Positions 47,010 through 55,648 of a DNA stretch of 64,000 nt are shown in pieces. Source of the stretch: Ideonella alba (lineage in GTDB: Bacteria; Pseudomonadota; Gammaproteobacteria; Burkholderiales; Burkholderiaceae_C); NCBI RefSeq assembly GCF_018069875.1, contig NZ_JAGQDF010000001.1:62001-126000 (forward strand), given 5' to 3'. Made by a program: the position numbers and the translations under genes. How positions within the stretch are numbered: position 1 is the stretch's first letter; each line of letters begins with the position of its first letter. Under the pieces are notes generated by a model. That model had not been told where the DNA came from, did no database searches, and worked only from the letters and a program-made list of their open reading frames with translations.

Positions 47010-47635
47010 CAGCGGTTCTCCTGGGCGGGCCGGTCGCGCAGCGGCACCTGGCACTCGGGGCACTCGCTCATCTCGGCGATCTCGGGCCAGTCGGGGTAGT
47101 CGCGCAGGCGGCTGGCGTAGGTCTGCGCATGGGCCTGCAGCGCCTGGGCCGACAGCTGGTGCGCACCATGCTGCACCATCGGCGGCAGGAAGCGCAGGCC
47201 GCACAGCGCGGCGGTCTGCTCATAGGGCGGCAGGAAGGCATCCAGGAAGTAGCGGTTGTAGCCCTGCGGGTGGTAGGCGGCCTCGGTGCCGCCGGTGCTC
47301 AGCACCAGCCACAGGTCCTTGCCCTGCAGTGCGCGGGTGCTGCGGCCCTCGGCGTGGCCGTAGGCCCAGCCGTAGGCCAGCACCTCGTCCAGCCACAGCT
47401 TCATCAGCGGCGGCATCGAGTACCACTGCAGCGGGTGCTGCCAGACGATCAGGTCGGCGGCCGCCGCCGCGGCCTGTTCGGCCGCCACGTCGATCGCGTA
47501 GTCGGGGTAGAGCGCGTACAGGTCGCGCACCTGCACGCCGGGCACCGCGCGGGCGGCGTCCATCAGCGGCCGGTTGACCTGCGAGTGCTGCAGCGCCGGA
47601 TGGGCCACCAGCACCAGGATCGATGGCGTGCTCAT
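47009..47635 (-). CDS. KefG/KefF-type NAD(P)H oxidoreductase, ancillary to Kef
   Basis: 208-residue flavodoxin-fold quinone reductase of the KefF/KefG/MdaB family: ILVLVAHPALQHSQVNRPLMDAA, DLYALYPDYAIDVAAEQ, DLIVWQHPLQWYSMPPLMKLWLDEVL and LVLSTGGTEAAYHPQGYNRY. It activates Kef channels and reduces quinones. A C-terminal CPECQVP adds a short Cys pair. It is coupled by four-base overlaps to the deaminase upstream and kefBC downstream. Confidence 0.93.
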   Translation of the reverse strand: MSTPSILVLVAHPALQHSQVNRPLMDAARAVPGVQVRDLYALYPDYAIDVAAEQAAAAAADLIVWQHPLQWYSMPPLMKLWLDEVLAYGWAYGHAEGRSTRALQGKDLWLVLSTGGTEAAYHPQGYNRYFLDAFLPPYEQTAALCGLRFLPPMVQHGAHQLSAQALQAHAQTYASRLRDYPDWPEIAEMSECPECQVPLRDRPAQENR

Positions 47636-49029
47636 CGGCGGCCTCCTTCGGCCAGTTGCCTCGCCAGTGCGTTGTGCCGCTCCAGCAGCGGCTCCAGTTC
47701 CAGCGTGGCCAGACGGCCTTCACGCACGACCACCCGGCCGTTGACCACGGTGAACGCGGTGCTGGCCGAGGCGCACAGCAGCAGCGCGCCCACCGGGTCG
47801 TGCACCGCGCCGCCGGCGAAGCCCAGCGTGCGGGTGTCGAACAGCGCCAGATCGGCCGACATGCCCGGCGCCAGGTGGCCGATGTCGTCGCGGCCCAGCA
47901 CGCGCGCGCCGCCGCGGGTGGCGATCTCCAGCGCGTCGCGGGCGGTGAATTCCGCCGGGCCATGGTCGCAGCCGAAGGGTTCCAGTGCGCGCCCCACGCG
48001 GCCCAGCAGCATCGCCTGCCGCGCCTCGTTCAGCAGGTGGGCGGCGTCGTTGCTGGCGCTGCCGTCCACGCCCAGGCCCACCGGCACGCCGGCGCTGCGC
48101 AGGCGCTGCACCGGCGCGATGCCCGAGGCCAGGCGCATGTTGCTGCAGGGGCAGTGGGCCACACCGGTGCCGGTGGCGGCGAAGCGGGCGATGCCGTGGG
48201 CATCGAGCTTGACGCAGTGGGCGTGCCAGACATCGTGGCCCAGCCAGCCCAGGCTCTCGGCGTATTCGGTGGGGGTCTGGCCGAACTTCTCGCGGCTGTA
48301 GGCCAGGTCGTGGTCGTTCTCGGCCAGGTGGGTGTGCAGGCGCGTGCCGGTGGCGCGGGCCAGTGCGGCGGCGTCGCGCATCAGGCCGGGGCTGACGCTG
48401 AAGGGCGAGCAGGGCGCCACGCCCACCCGCAGCATCGAATGACGCGAGGGGTCGTGGAAGGCCTCGATGACGCGGCGGGTGTCGCGCAGGATCGCGTCCT
48501 CGCGCTCGACCAGGTGGTCGGGCGGCAGGCCGCCGGCGCTCTCGCCCACGCTCATGCTGCCGCGCGTGGGATGGAAGCGCAGGCCGATGCTGGCCGCGGC
48601 CTCGATCGTGTCGTCCAGCCGCACGCCGTTGGGGTACAGGTAGAGGTGGTCGCTGCTGGTGGTGCAGCCCGAGAGCAGCAGCTCGGCCATCGCCACCTGG
48701 GCGCTGACGCGCGCCATCTCGGGCGTCAGGCCGGCCCAGATCGGGTAGAGCGTTCGCAGCCAGCCGAACAACTCGGCGTCCTGCGCCGCCGGGATCGCCC
48801 GCGTGAGCGACTGGTACATGTGGTGGTGGGTGTTGACCAGGCCCGGGATCACCACATGGCCGCGGGCGTCGATCACCTCGTCGGCCTCGCGTGGCAGGGT
48901 GTCGGCGGGGCCGATCGCCTCGATCGCGCGGCCGCGGATCAGCACACTGGCGCGCGGCAGCTCGCGGCGCTCGTCGTCCATCGTCGCGACCACGTCGGCG
49001 TCGCGGATCAGCAGGGTGGGGTCGGTCAT
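47632..49029 (-). CDS. 8-oxoguanine deaminase (COG0402 amidohydrolase)
   Basis: 465 residues from ATG 49029. Metal ligands are H68 and H70 in VNTHHHMYQSLTRAIP, the HTHLAEN histidine, a further H in WHAHCVKLD, and D in GLGVDGSASNDAAHL. Sequence and length fit the 8-oxoguanine deaminase subgroup, which turns 8-oxoguanine into urate; hydroxyatrazine-type hydrolases are the nearest alternative. Cytosolic, Zn-dependent. First gene of the overlapping series deaminase-kefG-kefBC. Confidence 0.88.
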   Translation of the reverse strand: MTDPTLLIRDADVVATMDDERRELPRASVLIRGRAIEAIGPADTLPREADEVIDARGHVVIPGLVNTHHHMYQSLTRAIPAAQDAELFGWLRTLYPIWAGLTPEMARVSAQVAMAELLLSGCTTSSDHLYLYPNGVRLDDTIEAAASIGLRFHPTRGSMSVGESAGGLPPDHLVEREDAILRDTRRVIEAFHDPSRHSMLRVGVAPCSPFSVSPGLMRDAAALARATGTRLHTHLAENDHDLAYSREKFGQTPTEYAESLGWLGHDVWHAHCVKLDAHGIARFAATGTGVAHCPCSNMRLASGIAPVQRLRSAGVPVGLGVDGSASNDAAHLLNEARQAMLLGRVGRALEPFGCDHGPAEFTARDALEIATRGGARVLGRDDIGHLAPGMSADLALFDTRTLGFAGGAVHDPVGALLLCASASTAFTVVNGRVVVREGRLATLELEPLLERHNALARQLAEGGRR

Positions 49030-49082
49030 TTGGGCGGGCAGGGCTGCTATCGTCGGCGGGGTCCCCAAGTGTTGCACGCGCC

Positions 49083-49859
49083 ATGCCCCGTTTCGCCGCC
49101 AACTGCTCGATGCTGTTCACCGAGGTGCCGTTCCCGGAGCGCTTCGCGCGCGCCGCGGCGGCGGGCTTCCGGGCGGTCGAGTTCCAGTTCCCCTACGACT
49201 GGCCAGCGCAGGCGCTGCGGCGCAGCCTGGATGCGGCTGGCGTCACCGCCGTGCTGCACAACCTGCCGGCCGGCGACTGGGCGGCGGGCGACCGCGGCCT
49301 GGCCTGCGACGCCACGCGCCAGGCCGAATTCCGCGCCGGCGTGCCGCGCGCCATCGCCTATGCCCAGGCGCTGGGCGCACCGCGCCTGAACCTGCTGGCC
49401 GGCCGCGCCGGCGCCGGCCAGACCGAGGCGCAGACGCACGCGCTGTTCATCGACAACCTGCGCTTCGCCGCCGACGCGCTGGCCGCGCACGGCCTGATGC
49501 TGATGATCGAGCCGATCAACACCCGCGACGTGCCGGGCTTCTGGCTGAACACCAGCGCGCAGGCCGCCGCGCTGCTCGACGAAGCCGGCTGCGCCAACGC
49601 CTTCATCCAGTTCGACCTGTACCACATGCAGCGCATGGAGGGCGACCTGGCGGCCACGCTGCGCCGGCTGCTGCCGCGCATCGGCCACGTGCAGTTCGCC
49701 GACAACCCGGGCCGCCATGAGCCGGGCACCGGCGAGTTGAACTTCGCCTTTCTGTTCGCCGAACTGGACCGGCTGGGCTATGCCGGCTGGGTCGGCGCCG
49801 AGTACCTCCCCTCGGCGTGCACCGAGGACACGCTGGCCTGGCTGGGGGCGCCGCGGTGA
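49083..49859 (+). CDS. hyi: Hydroxypyruvate isomerase
   Basis: 258-residue xylose-isomerase-like TIM barrel with RFAANCSMLFTEVPFPERFARAAAAGFRAVEFQFPYDW, LNLLAGR, MIEPINTRDVPGFWLNT (E143), QFDLYHMQRMEGDL, HVQFADNPGRHEPGTGELN and GAEYLP (E240). It interconverts hydroxypyruvate and tartronate semialdehyde in glyoxylate use. Starts 53 bases from the divergent deaminase and overlaps the next gene by GTGA. Confidence 0.95.
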   Translation: MPRFAANCSMLFTEVPFPERFARAAAAGFRAVEFQFPYDWPAQALRRSLDAAGVTAVLHNLPAGDWAAGDRGLACDATRQAEFRAGVPRAIAYAQALGAPRLNLLAGRAGAGQTEAQTHALFIDNLRFAADALAAHGLMLMIEPINTRDVPGFWLNTSAQAAALLDEAGCANAFIQFDLYHMQRMEGDLAATLRRLLPRIGHVQFADNPGRHEPGTGELNFAFLFAELDRLGYAGWVGAEYLPSACTEDTLAWLGAPR

Positions 49860-51157
49860 GCCCCGATCCACGCACCGCGCTGCGCGCGCTGTTTGACGCC
49901 GCGGTGGCCCGCGCCCAGCCGGCGGTGGTGCTGCCGGGGCGCCTGCCGCCACCACCACGCGGGCGCACCGTGGTGCTGGGCGCCGGCAAGGCGGCCGGGG
50001 CGATGGCGCTGGCGGTCGAGGCGCTGTGGCCTGCCGACGCTCCGATGACCGGCCTGGTCGTCACCCGCTACGGCCACACGCCGCCGGCGTACCAGCCCGG
50101 CGCCGGCCGGATCGAGATCGTCGAAGCCGCGCACCCCGTACCCGACGAGGCCGGCGTGGCTGCCAGCGCACGCATGGCTGCCCTGGCCCAGGGCCTGGGC
50201 GCGGACGATCTGGTGCTGTGCCTGATCTCGGGCGGCGGCTCCGCACTGCTGACGATGCCGCAGGTCGGCCTGACGCTGGCCGACAAGCAGGCGCTGAACC
50301 GCGCGTTGCTGGAGAGCGGCGCGCCGATCGAGGCGATGAACACGGTGCGCAAGCACTGCTCGGCGATCAAGGGCGGCCAGCTGGCTGCGCGCTGCGCGCC
50401 CGCGCAGGTGGTGACGCTGCTGATCTCCGATGTGCCGGGCGACGACCCGGCCATCATCGCCAGCGGCCCCACGGTGCCCGATCCCAGCCGCTGCGCCGAC
50501 GCGCTGGCGGTGTGTGAACGCTGGGGCATCCCGCTGCCGCCCGCGGCGCGCGCCGGCCTGCGCAGCGGTGCCTTCGAGACGCCCAAGCCGGGTGATGCCT
50601 GCTTCGCGCGCCAGCAGGTCCAGGTCATTGCCACGCCACAGGCCAGCCTGGAAGCGGCCGCGGCGGCGGCGCGGGCGATGGGCATGCCGGCGCATATCCT
50701 GTCCGATGCGATCGAGGGCGAATCGCAGGTGGTGGGCGGCGTGCACGCCGCGCTGGCGCGCGCGGTGGCGCAGCGCGGCCAGCCGTTCGCGCGGCCCTGC
50801 GTGATCCTGTCGGGCGGTGAAACCACCGTCACGGTGCGGCCGCGCGCGCCGGGCCAGGCCAGGGGCCGCGGCGGCCGCGCCACCGAGTTCCTGCTCGGCT
50901 GCGCGCTGGGTCTGCAAGGGCAGGCCGGCGTGTGGGCGCTGGCGGCCGATACCGACGGCATCGATGGCGTCGAGACCAACGCCGGCGCCATCGTCACCCC
51001 CGACACGCTGGCCCGCGCCGTGGCGGCTGGCCTGTCTGCGGCCGACCACCTGGCGCGCAACGACGCCTACCGCTTCTTCGAGGCGCTGGACGACCTGGTC
51101 GTGACCGGGCCCACGCACACCAACGTCAACGACTTCCGGGCGATCTGGGTGGCTTAG
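49856..51157 (+). CDS. ttuD: Glycerate 2-kinase (MOFRL family)
   Basis: 433 residues from GTG 49856, which overlaps the hyi stop (GTGA). It has TVVLGAGKAAGAMALAVEAL, DDLVLCLISGGGSALL, the NTVRKHCSAIKGGQLA segment, ISDVPGDDPAIIASGPT, and the MOFRL C-terminal domain with ILSGGETTVTVR and GRGGRATEFLLG, WALAADTDGIDG. Phosphorylates glycerate at O2. The family is often misnamed hydroxypyruvate reductase. With hyi it feeds glyoxylate-derived C3 units into glycolysis. Confidence 0.95.
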   Translation: MSPDPRTALRALFDAAVARAQPAVVLPGRLPPPPRGRTVVLGAGKAAGAMALAVEALWPADAPMTGLVVTRYGHTPPAYQPGAGRIEIVEAAHPVPDEAGVAASARMAALAQGLGADDLVLCLISGGGSALLTMPQVGLTLADKQALNRALLESGAPIEAMNTVRKHCSAIKGGQLAARCAPAQVVTLLISDVPGDDPAIIASGPTVPDPSRCADALAVCERWGIPLPPAARAGLRSGAFETPKPGDACFARQQVQVIATPQASLEAAAAAARAMGMPAHILSDAIEGESQVVGGVHAALARAVAQRGQPFARPCVILSGGETTVTVRPRAPGQARGRGGRATEFLLGCALGLQGQAGVWALAADTDGIDGVETNAGAIVTPDTLARAVAAGLSAADHLARNDAYRFFEALDDLVVTGPTHTNVNDFRAIWVA

Positions 51158-51228
51158 GGCAGGTCGCAGCGCCGTTGGATGAGGACGCCGCGGCGCGCAG
51201 GAAGGGCAGGCGAGCCGCCCAGCCAGAC

Positions 51229-52344
51229 TCAGCGCGGGGCGCTGCCGGCCGCCGCCGGGTCGGTGGGGCGGTCGGCGTTGGGGCCCAGTTCGCGCAGCAC
51301 CTGGGCGCTGATGGTGTCGAGCACCGCGCGCATGCCGGCCGGCAGCTCGATGCGCATCTGCTGGGCGTCGGCACCGGCCCCGGCCGGCCAGGCCAGGCGT
51401 TCGCGCAGCGGGCCCCAGTCCGAGGTCAGCCAGGCCTGCACCTGCCAGCCGGGCGTGGTCAGCACGTCCAGCGTCCAGGGCCGCGCGGGCGCGCCGTCGC
51501 AGGCCGGGAGTCCGTCCACCTGCCAGCCGCTGATCGGGCCGTCGAGCCCGGAGTCCAGGTGGCGCCGCATCACGAAGCCGTTGCTCGGCCAGGCACGGTG
51601 GCTGTTCCACCAGCGGTCACGCACCCGCTCGAGCGCGGCGAAGGTGCTGTCGCGATCGACCGCACCCAGTTCGGTCAGTGTGGTGTCGAGCTCGCGTGTC
51701 ACCGCCACGTCCCACGGCTCGGGCCGGCGCAGTGCGCGCTGGGCCACCTGCAGCCCGACCAGGTGCGAGACACCGTCTTCGTAGCTGAAGGCCGAGGCGC
51801 GCTCGGAGACGGGCGGCAGCGTCTCCTGCCCCAGCCAGGTCAGCACCTCGTGCCAGGTGAGCATCCACCAGACCAGCTGCGAGGCCATGCTTGCCACGCG
51901 CTCGTTGTCCAGCCCTGCCTCGGTGGCCACGGGCCGCCGCCAGCGCAGCGACAGGCGGGTCGAGCCGTCGGAGCCCGCAGCATCCAGGGTGGTGGCGCCG
52001 CGGTCGATCTCGCGGCGCAGCAGGCGATACAGGTGGCCGGTCCAGTCGGCGGCGTCGCGCAGGTGGTCGATGTCGAGGAAGCCGGCCGCGCAGGTATAGA
52101 CCAGGCCGTCGTTCTCGTCGGCGTGGCTGCGCCAGTCGTGGCGGCCCAGATCGGCACGCTCGATGATGCGGTTGCGCAGCAGCGGCATGACATAGGGCGT
52201 GGGCAGCTGGCCGAAGCGACGCGACGGCATGTCGTCGCGCTCGGGGGGAAGCGCCAACCCCGGCCCGGCGGTCAGGGCCACTGTCAGCACGACCAGCCGG
52301 CGCCACCGGGCGCGGTTGGCGGACCGCCGGGTGCCGGCCCTCAT
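51229..52344 (-). CDS. Exported DUF4056-like protein
   Basis: 371 residues from ATG 52344: basic N-region and hydrophobic core (LVVLTVALTAGPGLALP) as a signal peptide. The mature part has LVYTCAAGFLDIDHLRDAADWTGHLYRLLRREID, WWMLTWHEVLTWLGQE, FSYEDGVSHLVGLQVAQRAL and MRRHLDSGLDGPISGW. The YTCxxGFxDxxHLRxxADWT block is what I associate with DUF4056. Function unknown; periplasmic or lipoprotein-like location expected. Confidence 0.7.
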   Translation of the reverse strand: MRAGTRRSANRARWRRLVVLTVALTAGPGLALPPERDDMPSRRFGQLPTPYVMPLLRNRIIERADLGRHDWRSHADENDGLVYTCAAGFLDIDHLRDAADWTGHLYRLLRREIDRGATTLDAAGSDGSTRLSLRWRRPVATEAGLDNERVASMASQLVWWMLTWHEVLTWLGQETLPPVSERASAFSYEDGVSHLVGLQVAQRALRRPEPWDVAVTRELDTTLTELGAVDRDSTFAALERVRDRWWNSHRAWPSNGFVMRRHLDSGLDGPISGWQVDGLPACDGAPARPWTLDVLTTPGWQVQAWLTSDWGPLRERLAWPAGAGADAQQMRIELPAGMRAVLDTISAQVLRELGPNADRPTDPAAAGSAPR

Positions 52345-52411
52345 GGCTGCCGCCTGGTGGGTACGGCGCGCTCCAGTGGCAGGGGCAGGGGCGGTCTCAC
52401 GGCTCGGGGTT

Positions 52412-53317
52412 TCAGCAGGCCAGCGACTCACGCCAGCGTGCCCGCGGCGGTGCGCCCAGTCGCAGCGATCGGGCGTCGATCACCACCGCCTCGCCGCGCG
52501 CCAGCTGCAGCTCCAGCCGCAGCGCACCCTCCAGGGCCTGGGGCAGCGGCAGTTCGCGCCAGGCCCGGCCCTGGGCGTCGATGAGGCGGCCCTCAGCCAG
52601 GCGGCCCAGCAGCGCGGGCGGCGGCGCGGCGGTCTGCAGCACCAGCACGACCGGGGCCAGGTGGCCGGCCTGCCAGACACCGTCGCGCTGCTCGGCCACC
52701 TGCGCGGCCGAGAAGCGCAGCCGCCAGCCGCCGGTGGTCGGCTCGACCGCGGCGACCTCGCTGTCGGCGAAGGCGAAACGGCGTCCTGGCGCGGGCAGCA
52801 TCCACTGCATGTGCCATTTGCCGATCTCGCGGCCGTCGTCCAGCGCCAGCGCACGCGGCTCGCAGCCCCAGGCGATGAAGCCGCAGTCCTCGTATACCCG
52901 CCTGGCGCTGGCGTTGCCATCGCTGACGGTCAGCTCCAGCAGGCGCAAGCCGGGCCAGGTCCGGGCATCGGCCATCAGCGTGCGCACCAGGCGGCGTGCG
53001 ATGCCCTGGCGCCGGTGGTCGGGCTCGACCGCCACGCCGAACACGAAGCCGCGGTGGGCGGTGCGCTCGCGTGCCTCGCGTGACAGGCCGGCGGCGCCGA
53101 CCAGCTGCTCGCCGATGAACGCGCCCCAGACCTGCTCGTCGCTGCCGGCCGGCCCCAGCCGGCGCGCCCACCAGTCCAGCGGCAGGTGTTCGCGCTCGGT
53201 CACGCTGGAGGTGAAGGCCTCGGGCTCGCGCTGGTAGGCGCCCAGCATCAGCGCGCGGTGCGCGGCTGCGTCCTCGGGGCCCAGGCGGCGGATCGTGACG
53301 GAATACGCAGCAGTCAT
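52412..53317 (-). CDS. GNAT acetyltransferase with extra C-terminal domain
   Basis: 301 residues from ATG 53317; the frame continues upstream to 53437 without support. The GNAT domain (about 5-170) has EREHLPLDWW, VWGAFIGEQLVGAAGL, FGVAVEPDHRRQGIARRLVRTLMADA (acetyl-CoA loop RRQGIAR) and LELTVSDGNASARRVYEDCGFIAWG. A second part (about 180-301) is beta-rich and unassigned (WRLRFSAAQVAEQRDGVWQAGHLAPVVLVLQTAAP). Substrate unknown. Confidence 0.85.
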   Translation of the reverse strand: MTAAYSVTIRRLGPEDAAAHRALMLGAYQREPEAFTSSVTEREHLPLDWWARRLGPAGSDEQVWGAFIGEQLVGAAGLSREARERTAHRGFVFGVAVEPDHRRQGIARRLVRTLMADARTWPGLRLLELTVSDGNASARRVYEDCGFIAWGCEPRALALDDGREIGKWHMQWMLPAPGRRFAFADSEVAAVEPTTGGWRLRFSAAQVAEQRDGVWQAGHLAPVVLVLQTAAPPPALLGRLAEGRLIDAQGRAWRELPLPQALEGALRLELQLARGEAVVIDARSLRLGAPPRARWRESLAC

Positions 53318-53446
53318 TGCTCGATTGTGCGGCGCTCCCGAGAGTTGGGGGGCGACCGCAGGCTTAATCGTCACACCACCGTCACGGAGTGGCTGCACAA
53401 TGATCTCCATTGCGACAAACCCAACCGACCGCAGCAATGGGCGGAA

Positions 53447-53500
53447 CGCCGGAACCCGTCACCGGTGTCGCAACACCCAGCCAGGGCTGAAGCCCCGGCG
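53447..53500 (+). ncRNA. Predicted structured leader RNA (three-way junction)
   Basis: A closing stem CGCCGG/CCGGCG (53447-53452 with 53495-53500) encloses GGTGT-CGCA-ACACC (53464-53468/53473-53477) and GGGC-TGAA-GCCC (53484-53487/53492-53495, sharing one base with the outer stem). It sits directly before the terminator at 53506-53527 and 104 bases before the Bug-family gene. This arrangement fits a riboswitch/attenuator or a short independent sRNA. I cannot match it to a named class. Confidence 0.4.
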
Positions 53501-53505
53501 CGAGA

Positions 53506-53527
53506 GGCCACCGCAAGGTGGCCTTTT
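53506..53527 (+). terminator. Intrinsic terminator in the leader of the Bug-family gene
   Basis: GGCCACC-GCAA-GGTGGCC followed by TTTT, a perfect 7-bp stem with a stable GCAA tetraloop. No gene ends before it on this strand, so it either ends a small RNA or works as an attenuator for the gene at 53604. Confidence 0.75.
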
Positions 53528-53603
53528 GTCCTTCCAGGGCCCCGGGCATGTCCCTACGTGGTTTCCACGGCGCTGGGCCGATCGCCTTGGCGATGATCCG
53601 GCC

Positions 53604-54587
53604 ATGGAACACACCACCGCCTTCAACCGCCGCCACGCGCTGGCGCTGGCCGCTGCCGGCCTCCTTCCTGCCCTGTCACGGGCCCAGGCCAGCTGGCCGT
53701 CCAAGGCCGTGCGCTTCGTCGTGCCCTTTGCCCCTGGCGGCAGCTCCGAGATCGTGGCCCGTGCCAGCGCGCAGGAGCTGAGCCGGCTGCTGGGCCAGAG
53801 CGTCTTCGTCGACAACAAACCTGGTGGCGCCGGCAACGTGGCGATGGCCGAAGTGGCGCGCGCCGACGACCAGCACACCGTGATCCTGGGTCACATCGGC
53901 ACGCTGGCGGTGAACCCCTTCATCTTCGACAAGCTGCCCTACGATCCGCTGAAGGACTTCAAGCCGGTCAGCCTGCTGGCCAAGGTGCCCAGCCTGTACC
54001 TGGTGCACCCCGACCTGCCGGTGAAGAACCTCAAGGAATTCATCGCGCTGGCCAGGAAGCAGCCGGGCCGGCTGAACTACGGCTCGGCCGGCAACGGCAG
54101 CGCCGGCCACCTGGCGATGGAATACCTGAAGATGGCCACCGAGACCTTCATCCTGCATGTGCCCTACCGAGGCACCGGCCCGCAGCTGACCGATCTGCTG
54201 GCCGGGCGGCTCGATGCCGCCTCGGTGGGTGCACCGGCGGTGATGCAGTTCATCAAGACCGGCAAGCTGCGCTGCATTGCCACCGGCACCACCCAGCGCC
54301 TGCCTCAGCTGCCCGATGTGCCCACCGTGGCCGAGCAGGGCTGGCCGGGCTTCGAGATGACCCAGTGGTACGGCATGCTGGCGCCCTCGTCGATGCCGCA
54401 GGCCGCGGTGGACAAGCTGGCCGCCGCCTGTGGCAAGGCGATGCGCGAGCCCGCCGCGCTGGAGCACCTGGCCAAGGACGCCGCGATCGCGGTGGGCGGC
54501 ACGCCGGCCGAGTTCGCGGCCTTCATCGCCACCGAGCGCAAGCGCTGGCAGCCGGTGATCGCGCGGGCGAAGATCAAGCCCGACTGA
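53604..54587 (+). CDS. Bug/TctC-family periplasmic binding protein
   Basis: 327 residues from ATG 53604, with a signal peptide containing an RR pair (FNRRHALALAAAGLLPALSRAQA, about 29 residues; Tat or Sec). The mature protein has WPSKAVRFVVPFAPGGSSEIVAR, VFVDNKPGGAGNVAMAEVARA, LNYGSAGNGSAGHLAMEYLK and HVPYRGTGPQLTDLLAGRLDA, hallmark sequences of the tripartite-tricarboxylate binding receptors expanded in Burkholderiales. Ligand unknown; placed beside a FAH enzyme, so a carboxylate is likely. No TctA/TctB genes are nearby. Confidence 0.93.
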   Translation: MEHTTAFNRRHALALAAAGLLPALSRAQASWPSKAVRFVVPFAPGGSSEIVARASAQELSRLLGQSVFVDNKPGGAGNVAMAEVARADDQHTVILGHIGTLAVNPFIFDKLPYDPLKDFKPVSLLAKVPSLYLVHPDLPVKNLKEFIALARKQPGRLNYGSAGNGSAGHLAMEYLKMATETFILHVPYRGTGPQLTDLLAGRLDAASVGAPAVMQFIKTGKLRCIATGTTQRLPQLPDVPTVAEQGWPGFEMTQWYGMLAPSSMPQAAVDKLAAACGKAMREPAALEHLAKDAAIAVGGTPAEFAAFIATERKRWQPVIARAKIKPD

Positions 54588-54596
54588 TCACGGCCT

Positions 54597-55466
54597 TCAC
54601 TGGTCGTCGAACAGCGCCCGGTCCCAGGCCTTCACCGGCAGGCGCTGCTCGCCCAGGCCACTGATGCCCAGGCGCATCTCGTCGCCAGGCTGCAGGAAGC
54701 GCGGCAGCGGCTTCATGCCCATGCCCACGCCCGGCGGCGTGCCGGTGGCGATCAGGTCGCCCGGGTGCAGCGTGCAGTAGCGGCTGATGGTGCTGATCAA
54801 GGCGGCCACACCGAACACCATGGTGCGGGTGTTGCCGGTCTGCATGCGCTGGCCGTTGACGTCCAGCCACAGGTCCAGCGCCTGCGGGTCAGGCACCTCG
54901 TCGGCGGTCACCAGCCAGGGGCCGACCGGGCCGAAGGTGTCGCAGCCCTTGCCCTTGTCCCAGGTGCCGCCGCGCTCCAGCTGGAAGCTGCGCTCGGACA
55001 CATCGTTGACCACGCAGTAGCCGGCCACATGGGCCAGCGCCTCCTCGGGCTCGATGCAGCGGGCAGTGCGGCCGATCACCACGCCCAGCTCCACCTCCCA
55101 GTCGCCCTTGGTGGCGCCCTGGGGCAGCACCACGGTGTCCTGGGCGCCCACCAGGCTGCTGAGCTGCTTGGTGAACAGGATCGGCTCGGTCGGCAGCGCC
55201 ATGCCGGCTTCGGCGGCATGGTCGGCGTAGTTCAGGCCGACGCACAGGAACTTGCGGCAGCCGCGCCAGGGCAGGCCGGGGCGCAGGCCTTCGGGCAGCA
55301 GCGGCAGCGCGGCCGGATCGACGGCCCGCAGCGCGGCCAGGCCTTCGGGCGACAGGGTGCGCGGGGTGATGTCGCGCAGCAGGCCGCTCAGGTCACGGGC
55401 GTGACCCTGGGCGTCCAGCAGGGCCGGGCGTTCCTGGCCGCGGGGGCCGAGGCGAAGCAGTTTCAT
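54597..55466 (-). CDS. FAH-family hydrolase, ureidoglycolate lyase-like
   Basis: 289 residues from ATG 55466. Start MKLLRLGPRGQERPALLDAQGHARDLSG and core CVGLNYADHAAEAG, PILFTKQLSSLVG, GDWEVELGVVIG (metal ligands E124, E126), CVVNDVSERSFQLERGGTWDKGKGCDTFGPVGPW and ATGTPPGVGMGMKP match the fumarylacetoacetate hydrolase family group annotated as ureidoglycolate lyase or 2-keto-acid hydrolase. With purine genes around, ureidoglycolate cleavage to glyoxylate and urea is attractive but unproven. Confidence 0.88.
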   Translation of the reverse strand: MKLLRLGPRGQERPALLDAQGHARDLSGLLRDITPRTLSPEGLAALRAVDPAALPLLPEGLRPGLPWRGCRKFLCVGLNYADHAAEAGMALPTEPILFTKQLSSLVGAQDTVVLPQGATKGDWEVELGVVIGRTARCIEPEEALAHVAGYCVVNDVSERSFQLERGGTWDKGKGCDTFGPVGPWLVTADEVPDPQALDLWLDVNGQRMQTGNTRTMVFGVAALISTISRYCTLHPGDLIATGTPPGVGMGMKPLPRFLQPGDEMRLGISGLGEQRLPVKAWDRALFDDQ

Positions 55467-55517
55467 GGGCGCGGGTCGTTCAATGGCACGAAAGCCGATG
55501 GTACGCGGCCGCAGGAT

Positions 55518-55582
55518 TTGAGCCAGATCGCATACCTCGTGCGGTAGAACCGCTGGCGGGGAGTGGGCTTGATCTGGCGCAA
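55518..55582. promoter_or_regulatory. Pair of inverted FNR-like sites in a divergent promoter
   Basis: TTGAGCCAGATCGC (55518-55531) and TTGATCTGGCGCAA (55569-55582) are inverted near-copies of each other (10 of 14 match). They resemble Crp/Fnr half-site pairs (TTGAT-N4-ATCAA) and lie between the FAH gene and the Crp/Fnr-type regulator gene. They are likely binding sites for that regulator. Confidence 0.5.
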
Positions 55583-55648
55583 CACACGGGGGTGAATGCT
55601 CGCTGACATTCGACCGCAACCCAGTGACTGCAATGCCGCGAGAGCCGC

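Noticed and set aside
53381-53405. Possible sigma-54 promoter (TGGCTGCACAATGAT) before the structured leader
   Set aside because: The -12 GC at the required spacing from the -24 GG is missing.
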